64,000 nt of DNA, taken from assembly GCA_963681505.1 (NCBI GenBank), contig OY811974.1, forward strand, positions 1,385,128-1,449,127, in the 5' to 3' direction. This document shows, piece by piece, positions 1 to 46,966 of this stretch (its first letter is position 1; every line of letters begins with the position of its first letter). The notes under the pieces were generated by a model. That model saw nothing but the letters and a program-made list of their open reading frames with translations, did no database searches and was not told the origin of the DNA. The DNA is from Eunapius fragilis (taxonomy: Eukaryota; Porifera; Demospongiae; Spongillida; Spongillidae). The position numbers were made by a program, and so were the translations under genes.

Positions 1-128
1 TTGCGTACATAGCCAGTAGTCAGGTTCAGTTTGTATTATTCTGTGTGTGTTGTGCATACCCAACCCATTGGTTTGGCGTAGGAATGTGTTGGTCTGACGG
101 CATAAATTAATTATCTTATCATATTTAG

Positions 129-3592
<3,464 letters not shown>

Positions 3593-3646
3593 AGAAAACT
3601 AGCATATAAGAGACGGTGCTTAGTTGTATTTGGCAGCCTGTTTGTA

Positions 3647-3700
<54 letters not shown>

Positions 3701-3724
3701 CGTGGTATGTGTACATGTATGCGT

Positions 3725-3773
<49 letters not shown>

Positions 3774-5521
3774 TAAGTAGTACTTGCTGTGGGTTGCCCA
3801 ACACTTGTATTTAGGATCAGTCAGTTGGAATGATGTAACTTGGTCTTGCATAACTTGTACAACATGATAATTTGAGGAGATCTAACAGGAGATAGGGCAG
3901 GGTTATTACATAATCTATTATAACTCTTTATTGAAATTGTCAAGCATTGCATACGTGAAATACACATACATAAATATTTACTAAAATACACCAGCGTGAA
4001 AACCTATGCTAAGAGTTCATCGCCTGGACCATCATTACAGTCTGCACACCTTGCTAGCAGAGCTCTGACATTTGCCCTCACAAGAGTTCTGCTGAGTTTG
4101 CCATAGAGCCTGGTAGGTGATAGCCTGGGATTTGGAACAACGCAGCTGTGAAGCTAAACGTGATCCAAGTTTGGGATAGTGTTTGCCTGGCTTCTGATCC
4201 CCAAAATGTTCTACAGCCAAGGGTGCCAACCTTAGAGCTCATTGCACTTGGGGTCATCATTTGCAAATGTGTTTTCTAAGTTCTCTATTTGTTTTTCTTT
4301 GTAGTTACTCACGTCTCTCTCTCACACACACCCTGCATGTTTAGCTTTGTCGATGGAGAGGAATGTCACATGCAATCAATAATGATTCTGTTGCTCTGTG
4401 ATGTAATGTCGCCAATTAATTGTAGGTGTCAATTTCTGATGTAAAACATCTGATACTCCTGTGCTGGGGCCCAACCCAAACAGGTGCGTTGAAGAGTCAC
4501 CAAAAACACCCCTGTGTTAGTAGTACCATACACTACACATGCTGAACAGATGGTGAGGTCGAGGGTTCAGGGCATTGCAATTATGGCTAGTCCAACCAGT
4601 CGTGCAGCATCCTTGTAGCCCTGAAACTCATACATCTGTCTTATTGGGTGAGAGCGTGTGGGGGCAGTTGACATGGTGGATGCACGGAGATGGCCAAGGT
4701 AGTGCACCTCACACCTCTTAGCTTCACCCACACCCCCCCCCCCCTCCCCGGTGCATTTAATCCCATTACGTATACGTCCCCACCTGCTGCAACTGGTCTC
4801 GATATTGTCCGGGACAATATAAGCACTCCTTTATAAAGCCCAAAGTGGTACATGTTGCATTGGAAGAATGTATTGGCACGCACAAAATGAAAACAGTGTG
4901 GCAATAGGCAACAGTTGAATTGTTTTAACAGCAGCAGCCCCCCCCCCCCCCCCCCCCCCCCCACTATAGGCGGGTCTCCCCTGCCACCAAAGATCCAGAT
5001 CCGATGGATGACATACTATTGGTTGCATCGGGTAGCAGTCATATGACTTCAAATAAAGACCGTAAACAAGTGTTGTGCTGGAATGCTGATTGAAATTAAA
5101 TGTAATCAGTGGAATGATATTTTACACCTGCTTTAAGTGGCATAATTATTATGTTAATTGGCTGATCTAAAACAAACATCACAAATAAACAAGTCCAAAC
5201 TAACATGCACATCAGCTGAGTATTAAACTCTGAAATTGTCGCTTAGGAATTACAGAGTGCACAAACTGAAAAGAAATAAAAGTAGATGTATTAAAGACTC
5301 AACAGAGAAGTGAAATAGAGGTTGACAAACCTGTAGTAGGAGTGTCCAATATGCAGTAAGCATTCATGCCATAATAAAACGATGATGAATGAATAGAAAA
5401 ACACACAAACGACAAAGGCACAAATTAAACAAGTCAATAGTATCGGAAGTGAAGAACTGTTTTGTGGTGTGATATGGTGCATAATTTGTGGTGTGCAATA
5501 ATAAGAGTGGAATCGTTCATT
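3593..5521. other. Convergent intergenic region (SMU1 / SRCR gene 3' ends)
   Basis: No conserved coding segment seen. It holds two (GT)n tracts (about 3649-3691 and 3729-3770), a C-run at 4733-4744 and another at about 4939-4962. AATAAA hexamers on the + strand near 5052 and 5275 are possible but distant SMU1 polyadenylation signals. The rest is unassigned, presumably the two 3' UTRs. Confidence 0.6.
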
Positions 5522-8500
5522 TTATGAGGAGAAGCGTTCTACCTCTTCGTAGCTTGGCGGAGGTGTCGGCTCGATACGACTGGAAAGGGGACCCCCCACG
5601 TCGTACACATTAAGGCACAGCGGAGAGGATACCACTACAGTTCTAAGGTCTTCCACTTCCTTCTTCTCAAGGCTCTTTGTTGTGTGCAGGGCATTGTGAG
5701 CTGGAAGGGGGTCAGGGGCCACCGACCACTCTGACTGTTTCCTCCGCTTGTAGAGACAGGCACACGAGCAGGCGAGCACAAACATGAAGATGAGAACGGC
5801 TCCAGCTGATCCAACAATGAGGTAAAAGTACAACGGCTTGAGGCCAAAGAAGGACCCAGGGGGAGTGGTTATGTTGCCGGGGGCAACTGTTGGAGTTCCC
5901 ACAAGCAGTGTTGGCACTACAGTGAAGAGAAGTGGGTTGGGGGGGGGGGGAAGGGAAATTATTTTTAATATTAATGCGGCCACAACATATTTACTATCTA
6001 TGGTTGGCATAGGCAGCAGGGCACGGAGTGCAATCAATGTGCTCTAAACAACACTTTTTGCCTGCCAGTTTACATAGAGGTTGGATGTGGCCTTGGGTGG
6101 TGTGTGAGTGTGCGTGTGTGGTGTGTGTGTGTGTGCACATATGTGGCTATAACAATGGAAGGTATTAGCTTCCATACATAATAGAGATGATAGTAAATTT
6201 AACTTAGGCATTTTCGTCGATACGGTTAATGTTGGGTGATTAAACACACACACTTTTATTAGTTGCAAAGAGCTTACTCTGGCAGGACAGTCCCACATAA
6301 GCCGAATGGTCACACAAGTTAGACTTGAACTCCCGAGTGACACAACTGATCAGTGCCATCTCTTCCCCAGAGCAGTCGTATTGGGCAAAATAGACGTCAA
6401 CGTCACTGTCGGAGGGAAAACTGCAAAGGAAAGGGTTTGACCAGGAATAATTTAATGAGTCCGCCTAGCTTGCTCATCAGAGATTATTTTGTGCATAATG
6501 GTTAGGAGTGAAAGAAGGACAAACTGGTCATGTGTTCTCCTACAGGTGTTGAGGAAATTAAATTTAACACCTACTGGTGAGAACCAGACCTGTTAATTGA
6601 CAACACCACCTTAAGTAGATCATGGGTGGGTGTGGCTACCCCACCAGCCGTGAAATCCAAACCCCACACACAGCTCCATCTTGGCAGTCCTGCCAAAGCG
6701 ACATTTTCGAAACACTGCTACGCTTTCTTGTGTAGCATTTTGACATCAGAAGGGGCTCACTAACAGACGGATGTTTGGGGTGTCAGAACTAAATACCATC
6801 TATTGGGGACTACTAACATGGATCCCACCCCCCTCCCCACACGAAAACAACAGCACACCACCGTAACGACCTCGATTGTCTGAGCATGTGTACAAACTTC
6901 AACTGCCCTTACAACAGTGCTATGGCAAGTATCCAAATCTTCGACGCACAGTGTTTTTAGTCCCAAATATATGCTGCAATTTTTTTTACAGAAGGTCATT
7001 TTTTTCTTCCAAGTTCCACATTTTTTTCTCCCCAAAGTTTTACTCGCACCATATTGTCTTTGCTGCCACCCACAAAGCACCTCCCATTTAATGCCTGCCT
7101 CACCAGCCATCAGTGCAGTAGTCCACGGGGGTCCCTAGGCCTAGCTGGTGGCACGCAACGCTGGCAGCAGTGGGGGTGAAGAGGAGGCCGCAAAGCCCCA
7201 CCCACTCTCCATTGAGGTACATCTGCAGCTGTCCAGATGTCATGTTACCTCCAGAGAGACGCAGAGAACCCTCTGGTTCTGTTAGGCTTTGGCCTGGGGA
7301 GGAGGGGAGAAGGTCAGCATGCCCTCCATTGCACCAACTTTCTTCCAAAAAAAAAAAAAAAAAGGATGACCCTGCCACTTGCTTTCAACCCAAGGGAACC
7401 AGTACCACGACTACACCTCAATAGCGAATTTGTATTATATAACTTTCTTTCACCACTGTCCCCCCCCCCCCACACACACATAGGCAAGAGTTCCCCTTCA
7501 CTAACCAACCCAGTTGTTTTAGAGTTAACCCTAAACCCTCCACAGAGACAGCACTTACTGCAGTTGAGGATGACCGCAGTGGAGCATGGGAGGAGGGGTG
7601 AGGGGAGGGAGTATTGGCACACATCCAGGCGACCTTCAAACCCAATGCAGGACACGTTGTTGACGAGTGCAGGCCCCATGTCCGGAGAATAGCTGCACAT
7701 CATGCGGAGGGCATGGGGAGGAGGGAAAGGGTACCTGGCTATCAGCACTACCACCATCATGTACAAAACATGTTACACCACACACCCCCTTGATGTGATC
7801 TGCTGCTAGGTCACATGTAAGTAACAGTACACAAACACACGCACACACACACCCACATGTACTAACAGTACACACCCACATGTAGGTAACTAACAGTACA
7901 CACCCACATGTAGGTAACTAACAGTACACACCCACATGTAGGTAACTAACAGTACACACCCACATGTAGGTAACTAACAGTACACACCTAGTAACCTACG
8001 TAGCTTACACACACACACACACACACACTCTTACATGGAAGGCGTGACACTTGCTGCAGTACCAAAGCCCAGCTGTCTGCAAGCCACCTGGCCCTCAGCC
8101 TGGCCAAAGCCATCTCCGCAGACCAAACCAGGCTCCCCGTACAGAACAACTTGAAGGACCCCTGCCGTGGGACCGGTCATGTTCGTAAGATAAATGTTCT
8201 CAATTGAGCTACTCAGAGTACCTTGGAGATATGAGGGGAGGGCAGGGGAGGGGAAGGAGGTATGAGGGGAGGAGAGGAGGTATGAGGGGAGGGAGGTATG
8301 GGGAGAGAGGAGGGGAGGGAGGTATGAGGAGAGGAGGTATGAGGGGAGGGAGGTATGAGGGGATGGGGAGGAGGAGGTATGAGGGAGGAGAAGGAAGTAG
8401 AGATATTCACCATGATCATAAAGGACTTGTGGGCATCAATAACTTATGACAGCCCATAAAACAGCCTATCATATAACCAAATTCTAGTTCCTTCCACAAG

Positions 8501-9158
8501 GGCATCCCAAAGTTCTTGAAATACTAACAAGTGGATCATGCTATTTGTCACAAGACGGAACAGGTGTGAAGAGAAATTGGAACCATCGTCCACCCTCAGG
8601 CATGGGTCCAATGACAAAACGCAACCAGGCAGCAAGTCCAAAGGTCAAGCCTTGTACATACTGTTACAACATTTGGAGCCCTGAATTTAATTAATCCCCA
8701 GAACAGCAGATGTTTGAATGTGTGTGCATTGTGTGTGTTGTGGAGGGAAGGGGGAATAAAAGGTCATCAAAGGGCCCCCCACCCCACCCCCCCACCAGCT
8801 GTATTCCCGGCTCTGGACATTCTGGTACAACATGACAAAGAAACTACTATCATTGATGGATGTGGGGGTGAAGGTGTGTATGTAATTATACAGGACCACC
8901 TCCCATGGGATGTGGCATCCTGTCATATGATAACTCCCATCCAAGGAACAGTGCATACCACAGGACGACATTAAACATATTCATGATTGCACACACCAAA
9001 CACACCCACTTACTGCATATCAGGCCGACTTCGTCCAGACCAGCTCTGCACTCCCCAGCATGGGGCACACGCGAGGGGCAAGCCATCAGCTGGGTCTCAT
9101 TACCCACGCACTCAAAAATCCTGGTGGCGTTGCAGAGCGTGTGTTTGGAGTTGTAGCT

Positions 9159-9215
<57 letters not shown>

Positions 9216-9334
9216 ATAGTTTACATTAGTGATGTAAGGGAGTAGTATCAACTACATGTTTGTGTGCATGCACATGCGTTGTGTATACAGAGGGATGGAT
9301 GCATGTGTCTTATATGTATGTGCTGTGTGTATGT

Positions 9335-9376
<42 letters not shown>

Positions 9377-10645
9377 ACAAGGGTGTGTATACAGTAGTCC
9401 GTGCATGTAAGAACCACTTGTCCTGTTGTCTATGTGTGAATAATGAAAACGCTTTCATTATACACACGTCAGCAACAAGACCAGCGTGACCGCAGGCTTA
9501 CGTATCTGTATCTGACCTTATGAGTGTATGTGTGTACGTGTTGAGTATGTGCAAATGCATGTGTGTGTGTGTTGTATGTGTGCGCATCTGTGTTGTGTGT
9601 GTGCATGTGTGTTGTGTGTGTGGGTGTTGTACCACACTCACTAGGATCCGTGCTTCACAGCGATGACTCCAGGATAGCCGAGCTGTCGACAGGCCACCGC
9701 CCCTTCCCTCTCACCAAACCCCGCCCCACACACAGCTTGAAACTCTTCTCCTGCAAACACAAGCAGAGCACCAGCTGACCCCGCCCCCTCATCCAACAGG
9801 AGTGATCCGTAAGGGGGGAAAGCACTGGAGCCTGAAAGTGAAAGAGAACACAGAAAGATTGCATTCTGATATCACGGTACTTTTGTTTGGTGACGGGGGA
9901 GTATCAGGGGTGTGCTTTATTTGAGGTACTGTCTTAAGAGGGTGGGGTCGGTGATAGAGGAATTAAGGAGTAGATGGAGCTGCATATCCCTTCTCTACAC
10001 TGACACGTTTGCATTACAGAACATCCCTCTGACAAAGGGAAGCCATTATCGCCTTTTGTCCACAGGCAGACCAAAAGCTTACTCAGTCACAAAGTACTGG
10101 TAGTGAATGTTGGACACCAAGGTAAACATGTTTTCTTTAAGTAGCTGTGGTCTCCAGACACTATTCTCATTTAAATGATCTATGTACACAGGTTAGATGG
10201 TTGCTAGGATACAGAGTGGTACTAATCAGGCCAGACTGGCCACAATAATCCCCCACAACCAGTATGACCACCTGTGTGAGGTGAATGATCTAGTATGCAT
10301 GTGTATGCGTGTGTATATGTGTGTATGTGTGTGTATGTGTGTGTATGTGTAATGGTGTTTGTGACATGCAAACTTGTGCTCACACACACACACACACACA
10401 CACAATCACTCAGCCCTCACATTGCAGGACGGTGTCATCGTAGTGGTCGCAGTTGGCGTACATGGGTGCGTGTGTAGACCCCGAACACTCCGCAACGCTC
10501 CGCTCCACACCCAGGCACGAGAGTGAGTAGATCGGTCCTGATCCGGGCCCCAGACCCAATCTGTGGCATCAGGGTGGGATGCATTGTGTGTAAATCACAA
10601 ACATGTGCACAGACATGGACACAGTACACACCTGTACACATGTGC

Positions 10646-10712
<67 letters not shown>

Positions 10713-12584
10713 GAAAACTCACAAGTTATCGCGGTATATCTTGGACGCAGAGGTGAACCCAAGTTGTGTGCAAATCACACTGGCCTCGTTGAAGCTGAAC
10801 TCGGCACTGTCACACACGGTCCCCCAAGAGCTACCATAGAAGAGCTCGACCCTACCAACAGAGGTGTCGCACCAAGGAAAGCCACACCCACCAAGCCTGA
10901 CGCTCACGTTGGTGGCCACTAATGGGGCAAACGTGCAGCTACCTCTGCTCCCACTGGGGGAGAGGGAGGATCCGTTGATATGGTCGTAACCTTTGGGAAA
11001 GGAGGAGGGGGAGGGGGAGGAGGGTAAGTGTTATGCTATGGTAGGCTTGCGTCTAACCATCCCGTTTTGTCCACTCATAAACCCCAGAATCTCAAACCAT
11101 CCTATGCTCAAACCACAAGACAGACAGACAGCAGCACACCCACCCCAATCCTTAACTGGTGAGCATTCTGCCTGGGGCCTAATTAAACCGTGCATAGCCC
11201 ACAGGCACCCCAAGTCCCCAGACCCATCACTGTTTGATAGGACTTACCGCACTCTACCCAAACGCCCCCCTCAGGGCACACGGTGGGGGCGGCGGGGGGA
11301 AGGGAAGAGGTGCAGTTGAAGAAACAGGTTTGGCGGGCGTCACAGGAGTAACCAGGGGTCCAGGAAGGGATGCCAGAGGTGTGGATGGGTCTGGGGAGGA
11401 GGAAGAGGAAGGGGAGGAGGAAGAGGAAGGGGAGGAGGGAGAGGAAGAAGGAAGAGGAGGGAAAGAGGAGGAAGGAGGGAGGGAGGGGGATAAAGTGGTA
11501 AACACATGAACCAGGAAAACCATGGTATGGACCTAGGGACTAGCAGACGACAATGACGGCACACTTGTTCATAAAACATGTGTGGACAAATAATTCAATC
11601 AGATCTGTGCGATTATTTAATTCACGCAACACTGGTGACTAAATTACATTGCTTGGATGCGGTTGCCATGGCTGCAAAACAAATCCAAGCCACCTAGCAA
11701 GTCCCACGACTGACTCCATTCAAACTCACCGAAACACATTTGCACCTGTGTACCCCATCTGCCGACACAGTGCGTGCGAAACATTCCAACTGAAGCCCGC
11801 TGCACACAAGGGTGCCCACCGGTAATTGTAGTAGAGTTCTGCCATCCCTTCGGATGGGAAAGCCCCTCCCACCAGCCTCATCTCCCCATTGTACGGAACA
11901 CTGGCATTAGCTGAAAAACAAAAGAGAGTTAAGAATAACTACCTTTAATTTCAACTCCCCCCTCCCCTAAATAACAAAGGGTACTAATTGTTAGGTAAGG
12001 TTTCTTCCACCAAATTGAGCTTTGACCTTGTGGGCAGCACCAAGGAGACACAATACACCCCTCAAATGGCGGGACAGGTGCAGGTATCCCACCACCACCA
12101 CCCCCACCACAGCTGCTCCAAACTTACAGCAGGCAACTGCCGCCCCTTGATGGCTGGGGCACCCGTCCCCAGACCTCCTCTGACAGCGGAGGATGTGAAG
12201 CTCGGAGCCGGTACACACAAGACTGGGAAGAGACTGTCCAGCGTTGGCTCCATACCTGATAAAAAAGGAGGGGGAGGAGGGGCAACAAAACTGAAGAGGT
12301 TGACAAAATGTCTCCATGTAATTATGGTTAGAAGCACATAATACGGAGGCTTCATGTAGTAGCAATGCAGGGGCCCAAAATGCCTTTGGGACAGAACTCA
12401 GGGTCAGGAGAGTTGAGTAGGCTTATTCACAAAATGTGGTATGCATACATACATATATACATACATATAAATATACATACATACATACATACATACATAC
12501 ATAATACCCAGATGTATTGCATCAAGGAATTGATGCACCCACCATGCTCAACACACACACACACATACACACACACACACACAC

Positions 12585-12649
<65 letters not shown>

Positions 12650-12921
12650 TAGGCATATTCGTACCTGTTTGATGGATAACTCTCATAGTCAACAGCACTC
12701 CCCAGACCCATCTGCTTACAGGCCACAGTTGCAGCTTTGTAGTCAAACCCATCACTGCAAACAGAACTCCAGTTTCCATCCAAGTAAACGTCTAGTCTAC
12801 CAGCAAGTGAGCTCGACCCATACCCTGACAGTCGCAATGATCCGTCTGGTGGATATGTAACAACTGGTGTGTGTGTGTGCGTGCGTGTGTTGAGAAAGAA
12901 TGAGACCATACATACCCAAAG

Positions 12922-13002
<81 letters not shown>

Positions 13003-13732
13003 GAACAATGACCATCATCTAAGGAATTCCGCGAAACACGTGTCTTCTCTAAATATAATGCGTTCGATTAACAAGTCGCTAAGCGCTCTCGCCATTTCAA
13101 ATTTGTACGGGTGTTGACGAGTGACCCTGGGAGTTACACCATATATGGGCAACGCGTATGACATTGCTTGCCAGAATGTAATCCTGCGCACATGGAATGC
13201 CGTGTGCGACGAACACGAGCCACACCGTCAGTTAACCCATGCTGCAAAAGGAGATGCCATACACGCCAGCGTGGGACACCGAATACTAGTTGGTAAAACG
13301 CGCACTGAAGTTGTGGCTCTCCCCTCACCACGGCGCGCAGAAAAGAAAAAGAAAAAACGATGGAAAAGAAATAAAATTAAAAACGTATGCAGGTATGCAC
13401 TAGCTACGAAATGCAGTTGGCCAGCTTATGAAATAGCGGTCAAGCTTACTCCTGCCTTTTGTAAGAGTATGAAACGTGAACCATTTTTTGCGAGCCGCTT
13501 GCTGCTAAATTATCATATCTCCCGCCGTGGTCCTTAGGATGGTTTCTGTTGGCTGTGGCAGCAATTGGTATACTATACGCTACCATTACCTGCAGTACAC
13601 AATAGCTCCACAGTGGAATCAATACACACAAACGTAACCGAGAGGCGAGAATGCACCCTGGACACAGGGAGGGTGGCACCTACCTGGAGTTAGGAGCAGG
13701 GAAAAAAAGTACGCCAATAGGATAGCCGGCAT
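5522..13732 (-). CDS. Six-SRCR type I transmembrane receptor with PPxY tail
   Basis: Fourteen GT/AG exons, read downward: 13732-13684, 12863-12665, 12255-12128, 11910-11730, 11390-11248, 10990-10723, 10560-10421, 9831-9642, 9156-9014, 8221-8035, 7692-7559, 7293-7104, 6420-6278, 5916-5522. They sum to 2490 nt (829 aa plus TAA at 5524-5522). Residues 1-16 (MPAILLAYFFSLLLTP) form a signal peptide. Residues 17-698 are six scavenger-receptor cysteine-rich domains, each from one exon pair; signatures include VACKQMGLGSAVDY, VACHQLGLGTPVDY and VACRQLGFGTAASV. A helix spans about 727-754 (YFYLIVGSAGAVLIFMFVLA), followed by KRRK. The tail of about 72 residues ends near PPPSYEEVERF, a PPxY motif of the kind that binds WW domains (Nedd4-type ligases). 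The family binds ligands outside the cell; this ligand is unknown. Cysteine number varies by domain: domain 1 has six. Confidence 0.93.
7845..7990. repeat. 28-bp tandem repeat in SRCR gene intron
   Basis: About five copies of a 28-bp unit containing CACATGTAGGTAACTAACAG, in the intron 7693-8034 next to a short (CA)n tract. Confidence 0.9.
8222..8400. repeat. Purine-rich GAGGTATGAGGGG array abutting an acceptor
   Basis: Imperfect GAGGTATGAGGGGAGG units. On the gene (minus) strand this is a long pyrimidine stretch ending at the acceptor before exon 8221-8035, so it may serve as an extended polypyrimidine tract. Confidence 0.85.
9165..9373. repeat. (GT)n tracts in SRCR gene intron
   Basis: Two (GT)n runs at about 9165-9213 and 9337-9373 in the intron 9157-9641. 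On the minus strand the first sits just upstream of the acceptor at 9157. Confidence 0.9.
10651..10709. repeat. (CA)n microsatellite next to splice donor
   Basis: On the minus strand this (TG)n tract starts about 13 nt after the GT donor at 10722. Confidence 0.9.
12441..12503. repeat. (CATA)n microsatellite
   Basis: CATA tetranucleotide repeats with a few interruptions in the intron 12256-12664. Confidence 0.9.
12549..12647. repeat. (CA)n microsatellite
   Basis: Long (CA)n within about 20 nt of the donor at 12664 (minus strand) of SRCR exon 2. Confidence 0.92.
12925..12999. repeat. (CA)n microsatellite in the first SRCR intron
   Basis: About 37 CA dinucleotides in the intron 12864-13683. 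The rest of that intron holds no recognised feature; a 138-codon plus-strand open frame at 13121-13537 has no similarity I recognise. Confidence 0.92.
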
Positions 13733-14816
13733 TGTTGGTGAGTAATGATGTTTCCGAGTGACTGTCCGAGGTCGCTGCATTAATATGACCAGCTGCAGTA
13801 GTCACACCCACCAAGACGTCATATATGCGCGAAACGGATGCGCTTGACGGCGCGAACAGTGCAGCTGCCTTTTAAATATATATATATATATTTCCAGCTG
13901 GACTGATTATTTATCCCACACACCGTGGCCTGCCGATATAATGCAAGTCTTCTTTACTGAATGGGCAAAGCGTTATCAGGCAATAGTTTTTAGTTCATCT
14001 GCGTTGGTGGAAAACTAGAAGAGTTAATTAATGCAATACCGTTTATATAAAGCAGGATGTATCAAATTTCTTATAGTCCAGCAACCTATTAGTGCTTCGA
14101 TGGGCGGATGTTTGTATATTGTCATGCCTTTTGGTCAATTGAATAGTTATAAGCAACTGGGCAGATTTCGGAATCAGTCCTGTTATAAGCGTGCATATAA
14201 ATTAAAGGGCGTGAAACACTAGTGCAAATCTTTCAGCGAACACGCCGCTGTATATATGTAAAAACGAATGAAGTTATGGGATGCTAGCGTTTCCTCTACG
14301 TTGGAAATACTCGACAGTGTGTGTGACCGTACAATGAGATGCGAGTGTGCGATTTGTTCACCTTCATCATTCAATACAGAAACGGCTCCCTTTCACACAT
14401 TCGCATATCAGCACAACATAATTACATTCACAAGAAATTTGTAGCAAACGCTATTGATCCCATGTAGTGATTTCACCATTTACACGCAACGAATATCATT
14501 ATACGACTTCACTAAGAAAACTAACAGCTTCTACAACTTTTTGTGAATGTAATTGTGTTGATATGCGCATGTGTGCAAGTGCTGATGTGCGAGCCGCTAC
14601 TGTAGCGGTACGGTGAGCCCGTGCATATTGAAACATGAGCTTTGTATGTCACATAAAGAGGAAGGCAAAAGAAAGGAACACATGCCATACAAATACACAT
14701 GTGTGCAAAAGGATAGTTTACAAGTTCACATCAGGTACCTTTTTGCGGGCAAAGAGGAAAAAAAAAAAAAAGAGTGCACACATGGATAAAGGTAAACATG
14801 ATATCTTTGTTAGGAA
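13733..14816. other. Intergenic region upstream of the SRCR gene, downstream of SIN3
   Basis: It should contain the SRCR promoter (minus strand, from 13733 upward) and the SIN3 3' UTR. An (AT)n stretch lies at about 13875-13890. The only other structure seen is the inverted repeat at 14394-14575. No coding similarity recognised. Confidence 0.55.
14394..14575. repeat. Short inverted repeat (MITE-like)
   Basis: Left arm about 14394-14450 contains CACAACATAATTACATTCAC; the right arm, about 14522-14575, contains its near-complement GTGAATGTAATTGTGTTG. The arms of about 50 bp flank roughly 70 bp. No target-site duplication could be fixed. Confidence 0.65.
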
Positions 14817-45807
<30,991 letters not shown>

Positions 45808-46704
45808 TTCTACGCACACATAAACAAACTCCTGTCTTCTCGTAGCATATTCTAGATGGCGCACACTATCTCGTGGTCCACCGTACACTATACGTTTATG
45901 TGATAAATGCAATTACAGGCTACATGTGTATGTCGGGAAGTAATTATTTACGTGGGATCATAACTACCCACGCACATCATTGTCCTCACTTTTTAGTTGT
46001 TTGTGTCATAACTTCATAATGTTTAAACAGATACCCTTATCCCTTCCCTCGCGTCTGGAGCTTTCAGTTTGTACTCCTCTGCGGTGCATGCTGATTCCAA
46101 CGTATTAATTCACGAAATCACTCAGCTCTACCGTGAACTCAAATCAGTGGCGGTGTAGCCGGGTAACCAATTGCCCCCCCCCCCCCCCCCAGCGGCCCTA
46201 AAGACAGGGCCACCAAAATGTCGTGAGGGCAAAATAGCGGCCGAAGTGAGCGATGTATCAGTATCATTATTTAAACGAGATATTTGTTATGGATGTTTTT
46301 TATATATTTTTAAATCATGGGGCACCTTCATATACTTTAGCCCCCCCCTCCCCTGTAGTCTCGTACCCAGACCCTACTGACGTAAGCATTATCGCATAAT
46401 GTATAATGCTACGTCTAGTGGGACGTAGCATTATACATTATGCGATAATGCTTACGTCAGTAGGGTCTGGGTACGAGACCACCTCCCCTGCGGCGTGGCG
46501 GGTGCCACTGATTCGGATTAGCCACGGCCCCAGGCCCAACGGACGCGAATTGTTGATGTTTGGGTCTGGGGCCGAGGCTAACTATTTTGTTTACACCATT
46601 TACGCGAATCACATGATCGCTATACATGTTATTTATATTGTACCTAATAAACTTTCCAGTTGCAGCGTAGTGACTGAGCGACGTCAAAGAATCCAGCTGT
46701 ACAA
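45808..46704. promoter_or_regulatory. Bidirectional intergenic region between SIN3 and GH116
   Basis: The SIN3 start (45807, minus) and the GH116 start (46705, plus) diverge from about 0.9 kb that must hold both promoters and 5' UTRs, unless non-coding exons lie elsewhere. It includes a C-run at about 46174-46190 preceded by CAGTGGCGG and the foldback element 46356-46481. No unambiguous TATA or initiator motif was identified. Confidence 0.55.
46356..46481. mobile_element. Perfect foldback MITE, 57-bp arms, 9-bp target duplication
   Basis: Arms 46358-46414 and 46423-46479 are exact reverse complements (outer ends GTCTCGTACCCAGACCCTAC) with an 8-nt spacer CTAGTGGG. The 9-mer CCTCCCCTG lies just outside at 46347-46355 and 46482-46490. 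No mismatch between the arms suggests a young insertion or ongoing conversion. A 9-bp duplication is typical of Mutator-like elements (family knowledge). Confidence 0.85.
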
Positions 46705-46966
46705 ATGAAGGCACCCGATAAACCCAAGAGGTTTGTGTAGTTCTGGTTTGCTTCATGCATTTGGAGGCGAAGCCAAAAAACAATTCCTCGTCACTTGCCG
46801 CGTCGGGGTCTGAAGCGGGATATTTGTAATCATCCCAGCTCAAAGAAGCCCTCCATCTCCCCCTCCCTGCGTTCGAGCCATGTTTGATTACAGAGATAGA
46901 GTATGTTAGACATAAACGTCTATGCAGGGTTGTACTCAGCTGGTTGTACTTATCTTTATAGTGCAA
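46457..46966 (-). other. Unassigned 169-codon open frame antisense to GH116 exon 1
   Basis: A long open frame in non-repetitive sequence, starting at 46966 and running into the right arm of the foldback element, where it ends in LVPRPY. It contains SWDDYKYPASDPDAASDEEL. I recognise no family. It could be an unannotated exon, part of a decayed element, or chance. Confidence 0.2.

Noticed and set aside
7314-7766. 150-codon minus-strand frame treated as one exon
   Set aside because: Only 7692-7559 is coding (SRCR domain 5, second half); the remainder crosses the intron and its AG/GT signals.
13121-13537. 138-codon plus-strand open frame with a lysine-rich stretch
   Set aside because: No recognisable similarity; lies in the first intron of the SRCR gene on the opposite strand; length is compatible with chance.
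45808-45912. N-terminal extension of SIN3 from an upstream in-frame ATG
   Set aside because: The protein from 45807 starts MQRRLEDE, matching the conserved SIN3 N-terminus; the 35 extra residues have no counterpart I know.
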